Numbered from the stretch's first letter, positions 20,568-32,992 are shown. The stretch is DNA of 64,000 nucleotides from Streptantibioticus silvisoli (GCF_027947535.2 NZ_JAAGKO020000043.1:1-64000); one strand, 5' to 3'. The notes: generated from the sequence alone by a model not told the origin. Made by a program: numbers and translations.

Positions 20568-21031
20568 CGAGAACGGCGTAACAACTGCGTGACACGCTTC
20601 GGGGCCGGCGTACCCGCTGTTCACGTGCCGTGGGAGCCGCGTTCCGGCGCGAAGTCGTGCCGTGCCGCCGTCCAGCGGCTGTTCAGGGGCCTGCGGGGCC
20701 GTGCGGCGGTCGCCGCTACTGGCCGATGTGGCAAAGAACGGGTCGCGCGTTTAACACAATCGTCGCTCACCGGTCCGGGCCAGGAGGGATAGCCTTGATC
20801 CCGTGATCAGCGCGATATCGAGCGATGGCTGCTGTGCCCGCTCCCTGCGCCCGGAGCGGAATCCCGTCCGGCGTATCGCTGACCGCTGCATCCGGGTCGT
20901 GTCAACGAGGATCAGCCCGGAGCGGCCTCGTAGAGGCCCCAAGCCGTCCGCGAACGCGGTCAACCCGGGCCGGACGGCGCGCCATTCCATCCCGACGTCA
21001 CGCAACGGCGCGCGACAGGAGTCACAGGACA
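20568..21031. other. Leader region of the glutamate dehydrogenase gene
   Basis: 464 bp without a gene. An AT-richer patch (TTTAACACAATCG around 20750-20763) and TAGCCT (20790-20795) are the only promoter-like elements. A long 5' leader of over 200 nt would follow. No riboswitch was recognised. Confidence 0.4.
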
Positions 21032-24000
21032 ATGCAGACCAAGCTGGACGAAGCCAAGGCCGAGTTGCTGGAGCGGGCGGCACGGGTAGCTGAGAACAGC
21101 CCAGCCGGGGGAAAACCTGACGCGGGCCTCGACACGGAGGGCGTGCAGACGTTCCTCCAGCGCTACTACCTCCACACCGCCCCGGAGGACCTGGCCGACC
21201 GCGACCCGGTCGACGTCTACGGCGCCGCCCTGTCGCACTACCGGCTCGGCGTCGACCGGCCGCAGGGCGCGGCCAGCGTGCGGGTGCACACCCCCTCCGT
21301 CGACGAGAACGGCTGGACGTGCAGCCATACCGTCGTCGAGGTGGTCACCGACGACATGCCGTTCCTGGTGGACTCCGTCACCAACGAGCTGTCGCGCCAG
21401 GACCGGGCGATCCACCTGGTGATCCACCCGCAGGTCGTGGTCCGCCGCGACGTCACCGGCAAGCTGCTGGAGATCCTGGGCACCAGCAACCTGGTCGATG
21501 CCGCGCACGCCGAGCTGCCGGGCGCCCAGCTGCCCGCCGACGCGCTGGTGGAGTCGTGGATCCACGTCGAGATCGACCGCGAGACCGACCGCGGCGACCT
21601 CAAGCAGATCACCTCCGACCTGCGCCGGGTGCTGACCGATGTGCGCGAGTCCGTCGAGGACTGGACGAAGATGCGCCAGTCCGCGCTGCGGATCGCCGAC
21701 GAGCTGGCGGACGCCGCCGTGCCGGGGCTGCCGGAGCACGAGGACAGCGAGTCGTGGGAGCTGCTGCGCTGGCTGGCCGACGACCACTTCACCTTCCTGG
21801 GCTATCGCGAGTACCAGCTGACCTCCGAGCCCGGCGCGGACGGCGCCGAGGAGGACGTGCTGAACGCGGTGCCCGGTACCGGGCTGGGCATCCTGCGCTC
21901 CGACCCGCCGCACACCTGCGTCGACTCCGAGGGCCGGCCGATCTCGTCCGCGTTCAACCGGCTGCCGGCCGACGCGCGCGCCAAGGCCCGCGAGCACAAG
22001 GTGCTGATCCTCACCAAGGCCAACAGCCGCTCGACCGTGCACCGCCCGTCGTACCTGGACTATGTGGGCGTCAAGAGGTTCGACGCCGACGGGAACGTGG
22101 TGGGCGAGCGGCGCTTCCTGGGGCTGTTCTCCTCGGCGGCGTACACCGAGTCGGTGCAGCGCATCCCGGTGATCCGCCGCAAGGTCCAGCAGGTGCTGGC
22201 CGACGCCGGGTTCTCCCCGGACAGCCACGACGGCCGCGACCTGCTGCAGATCCTGGAGACCTACCCGCGCGACGAGCTGTTCCAGACCAGCGCCGAGGAA
22301 CTGCGGCCGATCGCCACCAGCGTGCTCTACCTCCAGGAACGCCGCCGGCTGCGGCTGTTCCTGCGGCAGGACGAGTACCGCCGCTACACCTCCGCCCTGG
22401 TCTACCTGCCCCGGGACCGGTACACCACCGAGGTGCGGCTGCGGCTGACCGCCATCCTCCAGGACGAACTGCGCGGCCACAGCGCGGACTTCACCGTGTG
22501 GAACACCGAATCGGTGCTGTCCCGGCTGCACTTCGTCATCCGCGTCGAGCCGGGCGCGGAGCTGCCGGACCTGACCGACGCCGACCTGGAGCGCATCGAG
22601 GCCCGGCTGGTGGAGGCGGCCCGCTCCTGGGAGGACGGCTTCGCCGAGGCGCTGACCGCCGAGTGCGGTGAGGAACGCGCCGCCGAGCTGGCCCGCCGTT
22701 ACGCGCACGCCTTCCCCGAGGGCTACAAGGCCGACTTCTCACCGCGCACCGCGGTCGCCGACCTCCAGCACCTCGAACGCCTGTCGCCCGACGGGGACTT
22801 CACCCTCAGCCTGTACGAGCCGGTGGGCGCCGCACCCGGTGAGCGCCGGTTCAAGATCTACCGCACCGACGCGCCGGTGCTGCTGACCGCGGTGCTGCCG
22901 GTGCTGGAACGCCTCGGTGTCGAGGTCGCCGACGAGCGGCCCTACGAGGTCAAGCGGGCCGACCACACCCGGGTGTGGATCTACGACTTCGGCCTCCAAC
23001 TGGACACCTCGCTCGGTGAGCTGGGCGCCCTGGGCGACGACGCCCGCGAGCGGTTCCAGGAGGCGTTCGCCGCCAGCTGGACCGGCGAGGCGGAGAACGA
23101 CGGCTTCAACGCCCTCGTGCTGCGCGCCGGGCTGACCTGGCGGCAGGCGATGGTGCTGCGCGCGTACGCCAAGTACCTGCGGCAGGCCGGCGCCACCTTC
23201 AGCCAGGAGTACATGGAGGAGACGCTCCGCACCAACGTCCACACCACGCGGCTGCTGGTCAACCTCTTCCAGGCCCGCATGTCGCCCGACCACCAGCGGG
23301 CCGGCGCGGAGCTGACCGACGGGCTGCTGGAGGAGCTGGACGGCGCGCTGGACCAGGTCGCCTCGCTGGACGAGGACCGCATCCTGCGCTCGTTCCTGAC
23401 GCTGATCAAGGCGACGCTGCGCACGAACTACTTCCAGCGCGACGCCGACGGCAACCCGCACCCGTACCTGTCGATGAAGTTCGACCCGCGGGCCATCCCC
23501 GACCTGCCCGCGCCGCGGCCGCAGTTCGAGATCTGGGTGTACTCGCCGCGGGTGGAGGGGGTGCACCTGCGGTTCGGCAAGGTGGCGCGCGGCGGGCTGC
23601 GCTGGTCCGACCGGCGCGAGGACTTCCGCACCGAGGTGCTGGGCCTGGTCAAGGCGCAGATGGTGAAGAACACCGTCATCGTGCCGGTGGGCGCCAAGGG
23701 CGGCTTCGTCGGCAAGCGGCTGCCGGACCCGGCGGCCGACCGGGACGCCTGGCTGGCCGAGGGCATCGCGTCGTACAAGACGTTCATCTCCGGGCTGCTG
23801 GACATCACCGACAACCTGGTCGGCGGCGAGGTCGTGCCGCCCAAGGGCGTCGTGCGGCACGACGGGGACGACACCTACCTGGTGGTCGCGGCCGACAAGG
23901 GCACCGCGGCGTTCTCCGACATCGCCAACGAGGTGGCGGTCTCCTACGGCTTCTGGCTGGGCGACGCCTTCGCCTCCGGCGGCTCGGTCGGCTACGACCA

Positions 24001-26020
24001 CAAGAAGATGGGCATCACCGCCAAGGGCGCCTGGGAGTCGGTCAAGCGGCACTTCCGCGAGATGGGCCACGACACCCAGCGCGAGGACTTCACCGTCGTC
24101 GGCGTCGGCGACATGTCCGGTGACGTCTTCGGCAACGGCATGCTGCTGTCGGAGCACATCCGGCTGGTGGCCGCCTTCGACCACCGGCACATCTTCCTCG
24201 ACCCCGACCCCGACGCGGCCGCCTCGTTCGCCGAGCGCCGCCGGATGTTCGACCTGCCGCGCAGCAGCTGGGCCGACTACGACACCTCGCTGATCTCGGC
24301 CGGCGGCGGCGTCCACCCGCGCAGCGCCAAGGCCATCGCCATCACCCCGCAGGTCCGCAAGGCGCTCGGCATCACCTCGCAGGCCGCCAAGCTGACGCCG
24401 GCGGAGCTGATGAAGGCGATCTTCCAGGCACCGGTGGACCTGCTGTGGAACGGCGGCATCGGCACCTACGTCAAGTCCTCCTCGGAGACGCACGCCGACG
24501 TCGGCGACAAGGCCAACGACGCCATCCGGGTGGACGGCGCCGACCTGCGGGTCACGGTGGTCGGCGAGGGCGGCAACCTGGGCCTGACCCAGCTGGGCCG
24601 GATCGAGTTCGCCCGCAGCGGCGGCCCCGGCGGCCTCGGCGGCAAGGTCGACACCGACGCGATCGACAACAGCGCCGGCGTGGACGCCTCCGACCACGAG
24701 GTCAACATCAAGATCCTGCTCAACGCGGTGGTGGCCGACGGCGACATGACGGTCAAGCAGCGCAACGCCCTGCTGGCCGAGATGACCGACGAGGTCGGCC
24801 ACCTGGTGCTGCGCAACAACTACGCGCAGAACGTCGCGCTGGCCAACAGCATGGCGCAGGCCCCCAGCCTGCTGCCGGCCCAGCAGCGGTTCATGCGCCG
24901 CCTGGAGGGCGAGGGCCACCTGGACCGGGGGCTGGAGTTCCTGCCGAGCGACCGGCAGATCCGCGAGCGGCTCGCCGCCTCCGCGGGCCTGACCCAGCCG
25001 GAGACCTCCGTCCTGCTGGCGTACACCAAGATCACCGCCGCCGACGAGCTGATCGGCACCGGTCTGCCGGACGACCCGTACCTGCGCGCGCTGCTGTTCG
25101 CGTACTTCCCGCAGGCGCTGCGCGAGCGGTTCACCGCCCAGGTCGAGGGCCACGCGCTGCACCGGGAGATCATCACCACGGTCCTGGTCAACGACACGGT
25201 CAACACCGGCGGCACCACGTTCCTGCACCGGTTGCGCGAGGAGACCGGCGCGTCGACCGAGGAGATCGTGCGCGCCCACACCGCCGCGCGGGCCATCTTC
25301 GGCCTGAGCGGCATCTGGGACGAGATCGAGGCGCTGGACAACGTGGTGTCCGCCGAGACCCAGACCCGGCTGCGGCTGCACTCGCGGCGGCTGGTGGAGC
25401 GCGCCACCCGCTGGCTGCTCAACAACCGCCCGCAGCCGCTGGCGATCGCCGAGACCATCGAGCTGTTCACCGACGGCGTGGCCTGCGTGTGGGAGCGGCT
25501 GCCGAAGCTGCTGGTCGGCGGGGACCTGGAGTGGTACCAGTCGATCCACGACGAGCTGATCGCCGCCGGGGTGCCGGACGAGCTGGCCACCAAGGTGGCC
25601 GGCTTCTCCTCGGTCTTCCCGGCGCTCGACATCGTCGCGGTCGCCGACCGGCTCGGTGCCAAGGACCCGCTGGAGGTCGCCGAGGTCTACTACGACCTGG
25701 CCGACCGGCTGTCCATCACCGCACTGCTCAACCGGATCATCGAACTGCCGCGGGCCGACCGCTGGCAGTCGATGGCCCGCGCGGCGATCCGCGAGGACCT
25801 GTTCGCCGCGCACGCCGCCCTCACCCAGGACGTGCTGTCGGTCGGCGCCGGCGAGTCCACCCCGGAGCGGCGGTTCGCGGTCTGGCAGGAGCGCAACACC
25901 GCGCTGCTGGGCCGGGCCCGCAGCACCCTGGAGGAGATCCAGGGCTCGGAGTCGTTCGACCTGGCCAACCTGTCGGTGGCCATGCGGCCGATGCGGACCC
26001 TGCTGCGCACCCACTCGTGA
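21032..26020 (+). CDS. gdhB: Large NAD-specific glutamate dehydrogenase (~180 kDa class)
   Basis: A 1662-residue catabolic enzyme, L-glutamate + NAD+ to 2-oxoglutarate + NH4+, of the L_180 class first described in Streptomyces clavuligerus (about 1650 residues). About 700 N-terminal residues hold ACT-like regulatory modules. The catalytic core has RGGLRWSDRREDFRTEVLGL, the Lys-rich VPVGAKGGFVGKRLP, the nucleotide region VVGVGDMSGDVFGNGM and VVGEGGNLGLTQLGRIEFA. The C-terminal helical part ends SVAMRPMRTLL. ATG 21032 (MQTKLDEAKAELLER) follows an AGGAGTCACAGGA tract. It is monocistronic, with a terminator after it. Allosteric control through the ACT-like modules is known for the class, not shown here. 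Confidence 0.95.
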   Translation: MQTKLDEAKAELLERAARVAENSPAGGKPDAGLDTEGVQTFLQRYYLHTAPEDLADRDPVDVYGAALSHYRLGVDRPQGAASVRVHTPSVDENGWTCSHTVVEVVTDDMPFLVDSVTNELSRQDRAIHLVIHPQVVVRRDVTGKLLEILGTSNLVDAAHAELPGAQLPADALVESWIHVEIDRETDRGDLKQITSDLRRVLTDVRESVEDWTKMRQSALRIADELADAAVPGLPEHEDSESWELLRWLADDHFTFLGYREYQLTSEPGADGAEEDVLNAVPGTGLGILRSDPPHTCVDSEGRPISSAFNRLPADARAKAREHKVLILTKANSRSTVHRPSYLDYVGVKRFDADGNVVGERRFLGLFSSAAYTESVQRIPVIRRKVQQVLADAGFSPDSHDGRDLLQILETYPRDELFQTSAEELRPIATSVLYLQERRRLRLFLRQDEYRRYTSALVYLPRDRYTTEVRLRLTAILQDELRGHSADFTVWNTESVLSRLHFVIRVEPGAELPDLTDADLERIEARLVEAARSWEDGFAEALTAECGEERAAELARRYAHAFPEGYKADFSPRTAVADLQHLERLSPDGDFTLSLYEPVGAAPGERRFKIYRTDAPVLLTAVLPVLERLGVEVADERPYEVKRADHTRVWIYDFGLQLDTSLGELGALGDDARERFQEAFAASWTGEAENDGFNALVLRAGLTWRQAMVLRAYAKYLRQAGATFSQEYMEETLRTNVHTTRLLVNLFQARMSPDHQRAGAELTDGLLEELDGALDQVASLDEDRILRSFLTLIKATLRTNYFQRDADGNPHPYLSMKFDPRAIPDLPAPRPQFEIWVYSPRVEGVHLRFGKVARGGLRWSDRREDFRTEVLGLVKAQMVKNTVIVPVGAKGGFVGKRLPDPAADRDAWLAEGIASYKTFISGLLDITDNLVGGEVVPPKGVVRHDGDDTYLVVAADKGTAAFSDIANEVAVSYGFWLGDAFASGGSVGYDHKKMGITAKGAWESVKRHFREMGHDTQREDFTVVGVGDMSGDVFGNGMLLSEHIRLVAAFDHRHIFLDPDPDAAASFAERRRMFDLPRSSWADYDTSLISAGGGVHPRSAKAIAITPQVRKALGITSQAAKLTPAELMKAIFQAPVDLLWNGGIGTYVKSSSETHADVGDKANDAIRVDGADLRVTVVGEGGNLGLTQLGRIEFARSGGPGGLGGKVDTDAIDNSAGVDASDHEVNIKILLNAVVADGDMTVKQRNALLAEMTDEVGHLVLRNNYAQNVALANSMAQAPSLLPAQQRFMRRLEGEGHLDRGLEFLPSDRQIRERLAASAGLTQPETSVLLAYTKITAADELIGTGLPDDPYLRALLFAYFPQALRERFTAQVEGHALHREIITTVLVNDTVNTGGTTFLHRLREETGASTEEIVRAHTAARAIFGLSGIWDEIEALDNVVSAETQTRLRLHSRRLVERATRWLLNNRPQPLAIAETIELFTDGVACVWERLPKLLVGGDLEWYQSIHDELIAAGVPDELATKVAGFSSVFPALDIVAVADRLGAKDPLEVAEVYYDLADRLSITALLNRIIELPRADRWQSMARAAIREDLFAAHAALTQDVLSVGAGESTPERRFAVWQERNTALLGRARSTLEEIQGSESFDLANLSVAMRPMRTLLRTHS

Positions 26021-26066
26021 GCCCGGCGGCGTCGGCACCGCGACGCCGCCGGCTCCCTGTCCCGCC

Positions 26067-26097
26067 GCCCCCGGCCGTCCCCGTGACGGCCGGGGGC
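26067..26097 (+). terminator. Glutamate dehydrogenase terminator
   Basis: A 13-bp GC-rich hairpin (26067-26079 / 26085-26097, 5-nt loop) lies about 50 bp past the stop codon. Confidence 0.75.
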
Positions 26098-26272
26098 AGC
26101 GGCGTTGCGGGCGACCGGCCGGCGCCGGCCACGATCGGGTGAGGGGCGGGTCGACGGGTGTGCGACGCGTCGACCGCTGTTCGACCGGTGGGTGAACATT
26201 CCGTGAGAATACGACTCGGGGATATCCAGGCATTGGCCCCTTTTCTCCCGATCGACAACGTCACTCTTCGGG

Positions 26273-27451
26273 ATGAAACGGGCACGGCGGCTGATGGATC
26301 ACCAACGCTTTCTGGTTAGCGTCGATCCGGTGAGTACAGCGACGACGACGGATCAGGCGGCCCCGACCGCGGTGCGGGACGCGGCCGGGGACGACGGCGC
26401 GCCCCGCTCGGGCGCGACCGCCCCGCCCGGTGCGAGACGGGCCCGCCCGGCCCGGGACCCGTTCTTCGACAACGCGAAGTTCCTGCTCATAGTCCTCGTC
26501 GTCATCGGCCACAACTGGTTCCCGCTCATCGCCCACTCACGTGACGTCAAGGCCGCGTACCTGGTCGTCTACTCGTTCCACATGCCGGCGTTCATCCTGC
26601 TCAGCGGCTACTTCTCCCGCAGCTTCGACGCCCGCCCGCAGCAGGTGCGCAAGCTCGTCAAATCGGTCCTCGTGCCGTACTTCATCTTCCAGGTCGTCTA
26701 CCTCTACGTCGTCGCGCGCACCGACCGCACGTCGTTCACGTTCGACCTGACCGCGCCCAGCTACCTGTGCTGGTTCCTGCTGGCGCTGTTCGTCTGGCGG
26801 CTCAGCACCCCGGTGTGGCGGGCGCTGCGGCACCCGGTGGCGGTCGCCGCCGTCGTATCGGTGTGCGCCGGTCTGATGAACGCCACCTGGGACTTCTCGC
26901 TCGGCCGCATCCTGCAGTTCCTGCCGTGGTTCGTCCTGGGCCTGGTACTGCGCCCGGAGCACTTCACCCGGCTGCGCGCCCGCCCGGTCCGGATCGCGGC
27001 CGGCGTCGTCATGCTCGCCGCGCTGCCGATCGCCTACCTGATGGCGCCCGGCACCAACGCCGACTGGCTCGACATGGAGTACGGCGTCAACCACTTCGCC
27101 GGCACCGGCGACCTGCGCTACATCGCGGTGCGGCTCGCGCTGTTCGCGGTCAGCGCGGTGCTGGCCGCCGCCGCGCTGGCGCTGGTGCCCGGCCGCCGGG
27201 TGTGGTTCACCGCGCTCGGCGCCCTGACCATGTACCCGTACCTGCTGCACGGCCTGGTGGTGAAGGTCGCCGAACGCCTCGGCGTGCACAGCGCCGCCGC
27301 GGCCGGCGGACCGCTCGCCGCCCTGGCGCTCACCGCCGGCGCGGTCTGCCTGGCGCTGCTGCTGACCACCCCGCCGGTACGCGCCGTCGCCCGCTGGGCC
27401 GTCGAACCCCGCATGCCCCACCCGCGCCGCGCGCCGGCGCCCGGCCGCTGA
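26273..27451 (+). CDS. Membrane acyltransferase (acyltransferase-3 family)
   Basis: A 392-residue integral membrane O-acyltransferase, PF01757-like and closest in layout to sugar O-acetylases. A disordered N-terminus of about 60 residues is followed by FFDNAKFLLIVLVVIGHNW, which carries the family's conserved Asn-Ala-Lys/Arg and catalytic-type His. About ten hydrophobic helices follow, including FHMPAFILLSGYF, with the typical H...P...F..SG signature. It probably acetylates a polysaccharide or lipid-linked glycan at the membrane. The start is uncertain: ATG 26273 or 26294, or GTG 26330. It converges on the FHA-FtsK gene with a 21-bp gap. Confidence 0.87.
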   Translation: MKRARRLMDHQRFLVSVDPVSTATTTDQAAPTAVRDAAGDDGAPRSGATAPPGARRARPARDPFFDNAKFLLIVLVVIGHNWFPLIAHSRDVKAAYLVVYSFHMPAFILLSGYFSRSFDARPQQVRKLVKSVLVPYFIFQVVYLYVVARTDRTSFTFDLTAPSYLCWFLLALFVWRLSTPVWRALRHPVAVAAVVSVCAGLMNATWDFSLGRILQFLPWFVLGLVLRPEHFTRLRARPVRIAAGVVMLAALPIAYLMAPGTNADWLDMEYGVNHFAGTGDLRYIAVRLALFAVSAVLAAAALALVPGRRVWFTALGALTMYPYLLHGLVVKVAERLGVHSAAAAGGPLAALALTAGAVCLALLLTTPPVRAVARWAVEPRMPHPRRAPAPGR

Positions 27452-27472
27452 CCCCGGCGCGCCCGGCCCCGC

Positions 27473-30400
27473 TCAGGGCGTGTCGGCGGCCCGCTGCAAG
27501 GCGCTGGCCAGCAACGCCAGGTCCGTCGGCCCGTTGCCCAGCTCACGCAGCGGACGCCGGGCCGGCGGATCGCCCATCCGGTCCCACTCCAGCGCCACCA
27601 CCGTCGGGCGCAGCGTCGCGGTGCGCGGGATGCGCCCGCTGACCCGGGCCGCCTGGAACGCGGTCACCGCGCCGCCCGGCCGCCGCAGGTAACCCCGCCC
27701 CGGCAGCCCCTCGTCCAGCCCCGCCGCGTCCTCCACGTGGACCAGCAGCGCGGCCGACTCCGGGTCCTCGGTGCGCAGCGCGATCCGCAACCGGGCCAGC
27801 CCGTCGGCGTCGGAGCCCGCGGTCCGCTCCGGCCGCCCGGTCGCGGCCACCAGGTGCACCCCCAGCGCCACCCCGGCCCGGGCCACCGCCTCCACCGCCC
27901 GCACCACCGAACCGGCGGCCGGCCGGCCGGGCGCGCCCAGCGCGGGCGCGGTCAGCGCGTCGAAGTCGTCCACCACGACCACCAGCCGCGGCAACCCGGC
28001 CTCCGGCCGGTCCAGCGTCCCCACCGCGCCCGGGTCCGGCGCCGGCCGGTCGCCGTCCCGGCCGGGAACGGCCGCGCCGGGCTCCGCCGCGGCCCGCCCC
28101 GCCCGGCGCCCGGCGTGCCAGGCGTCGAACGTCGTACCGCCCAGCACCTCCTCACGCCGCTTCAGCTCCGCCGTCAGCGCCTGCGCGAACTCCCGCATGC
28201 GCACCGGGTCGGACGCCGCCAGATGGCCCCGCACGTGCGGCAGGTCGGTGCAGATGCGCAGCCCCTCCCCGCGGTCCGCCGCGCCGTCCACCAACAGCAT
28301 GACCAGGTCACGCGGTGCGGCCGCCGACGCCATCGCCGCCGCCACCGACCGCAGCAGCTCGGTCTTGCCGGAGCCCGCCGCACCGCCCACCAGCAGGTGC
28401 GGGCCCTCGATCGACAGGTCCACCGCGACGGGGCCGTCCGCACCGGTGCCCAGCACGGCCACCGGCCCGGCCGACTCCGCCGACCAGCGTGCCGTGACCT
28501 TCGCCGGGGTGGCCAGCGCCAGGTCGAGGGCGTCCAGCAGCCGCGCCGTCTCCGGCAGCGCGCCGCGCGACCGCCGCCCGCCGCCGTCCGCCTCACGCAA
28601 CGGCGCCAGCGCCCGCCCGAACCGCTCCGCCCAGGCCGCCGACACCGCGTCCACCACCGCGTCGGCCGGCCCGTCGGGGTCCAGGGCCAGCGCGGTCGCC
28701 ACGTCACCGTCCAGCCGGGCGTGCGCACCGCAGGTGGCGGCCGGCCGCTCGTCCGGGCCGGCCAGGCACAGCAGGTGCACCCCGGCGCCCGGCCCGGCCT
28801 GCGCCAGCCGCTCCAGCGACTCGCGCAGCCCCGCGGAACCCGGATCGCCGTCCACCACCACCAGCGTGCGGGTGGCCGGCGCGGCCGTCTCGTCCAGCCG
28901 GCGCAGCAGCTCGCCGATCCGCGCCTCGGCCTGGTCGCGGTCGAACGCCACCAGCAGCCGGCAGTCCTGGCCGTGCGCCGGACGCAGGTGCGGCAGCCAG
29001 TTCAGCCACGCCCACTCCTGCGCCCTGGCGTCGGCCGGCCGGGACCGGTCCGCGGCGACCAGGACGACCTCCAGCGTGCCGGGGGAGTGCAGCGCGCACA
29101 GCTGCGCCACCACCGCGCGGGCCAGCCCCGACAGCCGCGGCCGGGGCCCGGACAGCGCCAGCGAGCCGGTCCGGCGCAGGTCCACCGCGACCGGCACCGA
29201 GGGCAGCACCCCGTCCCCGGCCGCCAGGTCCGCGGTGCCCAGCCGCACGGTGAACGCGTCCGGGTGCCGCGGTCCGCGCTCCCACAGCCGCGGCCCGGGG
29301 CCCAGCGCGGTCACCAGCACCGCGGCCGGGTCGGGCAGCCGGTGGCGCAGCGCGGCGGCCTCGGCCGCCGCCCGCTCCGAGCCCGCCCGCTCCACGCCGA
29401 CCCGGGCACCCGGCCTGGCCTGCGCGATCCGCCGGGCCCAGGCGCCGATGGCCCGGCCCGCGGTACGCCCGGCGACGGTCTCGTCCCCCGCGGCGTCCGC
29501 CGGTCCGGCCGGCCGCGCGGCCGGTGAGCGGTCCCGGGCGGTGGGCCACGCGCGGTCCGCGTCGAGCCGTTCGCCGTCGCCGGCCGGTGGCGGGGGGACG
29601 GCGTCGTGCGTCCGCCCGGGCCCGCCGGGGGCCTGCTGCCCGGGCGCGGTCAGCTGATCCGACCACGGCGCCCGGGGCTGCGGTACGACCTGCTCCGCGC
29701 CGGCCGCCGGGCCCGCCGGGGCCGGCCCGCCCTCGCGCGACAGCGTCACCCGCAGGTGCCCTTCGGCGTCCGCGACGATCACCGGCCGGGGCAGCGGGGT
29801 GCCGGAGGCGGGGGTGGGGGTGCCGCTGTGCCGGGGGGAGGGGTGGGAGGCGTCTGCCCGAGCGCCGGTGGCGTTCGTCGCACCGGCGCCGGACCGGGTG
29901 GCGGTCATCCCACGGGTGTTCATCGCACCGGCGTCCATCGCACCGGAAGCCCCGGCACCGGAAGCCCCGGCGCCGACCGCTCCGGCGCCCATCGAACCGG
30001 CGCCCCCTGACCCGGCGCCGACCGCCCCGGCATCCATCGATCCGGCGTCCATCGCCCCGGCGCCCGACCCGCCCCCCGCGAAGGCCCCGCCCGCGGAACC
30101 TCCGCCGCCGGCGTACGCCCCGCCTCCGAATGCCCCGTCCCAGAACGCCCCGCCCGCGTCCGTCCCGTCCGCCATACCGCCGCCGGCGCCGTCCGTGCCG
30201 CCGGTGCCGTTCGCCCACGCCGGTTCCAGGATCAGCGTCGACTCGCCGATCCGCAGCAGCGCCCCCGGGGGGAACGGCACCGGGGCCGGGCCGATCGGGC
30301 GGCCGTCGAGGCTGGTGCCGTTGGTGGAGCCCAGGTCGGCGACCTGGGCGTGCCGGCCGTCGGGGTCGACGGTGACCGCGCAGTGCAGCCGGGAGACGTC

Positions 30401-30817
30401 GGGGTCGTCCAGCGGCACGTCGGCGTCGGCGGACCGCCCGACCCGTACCGGACCGCCCTGGAGCAGGTGCACCCCGCCGGCGTCCGGTCCGCCGGTGACG
30501 TGCAGCCGGACCGCGCCCGGCAGTGCGTGCGGATCAGCGGGGGGAAGGCCGCCGGGGCCCTCGCCGTCGGGGGCGCGCAACGCCAGCACCGCGCCCTCCA
30601 CCAGGGGCGGGACGCCCAGCACCGTCTCGGGCGCCAGCCGGTCGGCGCCCGCGTAGAGCGTCACCGCCGGGCCCGGGGAACGGCCGGGCTGGCCGGCGCC
30701 CACACTCGTCGCCAGCGCGCCCGCCACCGCGCCGAGCGCCGTACCCGTGGGGGCGGTCACCAGCACGTCGCAGGCGCGGGTACCGCGCGGCCCGAGGACC
30801 GTCAGCCGGATCTGCAT
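27473..30817 (-). CDS. FHA-FtsK/SpoIIIE domain fusion protein
   Basis: A 1114-residue protein with an N-terminal ubiquitin-like/FHA part: GRSADADV, then SRLHC and GSTNGT (about residues 105-160), the hallmarks of phosphothreonine recognition. A Gly/Ala/Met low-complexity linker built of five-residue units follows (about 200-330). The rest is FtsK/SpoIIIE-like with one complete P-loop, GGAAGSGKTELL. There is no transmembrane segment, so it is cytoplasmic or recruited. It resembles part of type VII EccC ATPases, but no ESX genes are nearby. It is divergent from two Ser/Thr kinase genes, so its FHA domain may read their phosphorylation; that is inference. ATG 30817 (MQIRLTVLGPRG) is chosen as the family start. 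Confidence 0.88.
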   Translation of the reverse strand: MQIRLTVLGPRGTRACDVLVTAPTGTALGAVAGALATSVGAGQPGRSPGPAVTLYAGADRLAPETVLGVPPLVEGAVLALRAPDGEGPGGLPPADPHALPGAVRLHVTGGPDAGGVHLLQGGPVRVGRSADADVPLDDPDVSRLHCAVTVDPDGRHAQVADLGSTNGTSLDGRPIGPAPVPFPPGALLRIGESTLILEPAWANGTGGTDGAGGGMADGTDAGGAFWDGAFGGGAYAGGGGSAGGAFAGGGSGAGAMDAGSMDAGAVGAGSGGAGSMGAGAVGAGASGAGASGAMDAGAMNTRGMTATRSGAGATNATGARADASHPSPRHSGTPTPASGTPLPRPVIVADAEGHLRVTLSREGGPAPAGPAAGAEQVVPQPRAPWSDQLTAPGQQAPGGPGRTHDAVPPPPAGDGERLDADRAWPTARDRSPAARPAGPADAAGDETVAGRTAGRAIGAWARRIAQARPGARVGVERAGSERAAAEAAALRHRLPDPAAVLVTALGPGPRLWERGPRHPDAFTVRLGTADLAAGDGVLPSVPVAVDLRRTGSLALSGPRPRLSGLARAVVAQLCALHSPGTLEVVLVAADRSRPADARAQEWAWLNWLPHLRPAHGQDCRLLVAFDRDQAEARIGELLRRLDETAAPATRTLVVVDGDPGSAGLRESLERLAQAGPGAGVHLLCLAGPDERPAATCGAHARLDGDVATALALDPDGPADAVVDAVSAAWAERFGRALAPLREADGGGRRSRGALPETARLLDALDLALATPAKVTARWSAESAGPVAVLGTGADGPVAVDLSIEGPHLLVGGAAGSGKTELLRSVAAAMASAAAPRDLVMLLVDGAADRGEGLRICTDLPHVRGHLAASDPVRMREFAQALTAELKRREEVLGGTTFDAWHAGRRAGRAAAEPGAAVPGRDGDRPAPDPGAVGTLDRPEAGLPRLVVVVDDFDALTAPALGAPGRPAAGSVVRAVEAVARAGVALGVHLVAATGRPERTAGSDADGLARLRIALRTEDPESAALLVHVEDAAGLDEGLPGRGYLRRPGGAVTAFQAARVSGRIPRTATLRPTVVALEWDRMGDPPARRPLRELGNGPTDLALLASALQRAADTP
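29880..30170. repeat. Short-period repeat encoding the Gly/Ala/Met linker
   Basis: Units of about 15 bp (CGGCGCCGACCGCCC, CGGCGTCCATCGCCC and variants) encode repeated pentapeptides such as GAGAM, DAGSM and DAGAV on the minus strand of the FHA-FtsK gene. Confidence 0.75.
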
Positions 30818-31216
30818 CGTCGTCCGCGTCCCTTCTCCCCCCGGGGAAGGCGGCCGGGAACGCGCCCCCGCCGCCTGGTCGGAACGCATCCTCCCATCCG
30901 CGCCCGGCCGTTCGCCCCCGGTATCGCAATAGTCGATCTTGACCGGCCGCTCCCGGCCCCCGCCACCGGCCGCTCCCCGCCTGCGCCACCGGCCGGTCCG
31001 CGGGCGGGTCGCCGGACGCTCGCCGGGCGGCCCGCCCCCGCCGTCGCCCCCGCCGTGCGCAAGCCCGCCGACCGGCGCGCGAGGCAACCAAGCCGTGCCC
31101 GGCGGCGTCTTCGTCAGCGGGCGCCCGGCGTTCCGGCCGCCCGCCACCGCCCCGCACTACAGTGGGGCGGACGGCCCGGCACCGGTGCCGTGGACGGGAC
31201 GATCGACTGGGAGCCG
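30818..31216. promoter_or_regulatory. Divergent promoter region, FHA-FtsK / pkaA
   Basis: 399 bp between divergent genes. TACAGT (31158-31163) is a good TAnnnT -10 for the kinase gene, giving a short leader. The opposite side has an AT-richer ATCGCAATAGTCGATCTTG patch near 30925-30943. Nothing else is recognised. Confidence 0.45.

Positions 31217-32992
<1,776 letters not shown>

Noticed and set aside
22739-26233. 1164-codon minus-strand open frame opposite glutamate dehydrogenase
   Set aside because: High-GC genomes give long antisense frames; composition is His/Gln/Arg/Val-biased and mirrors the codons of the real gene.
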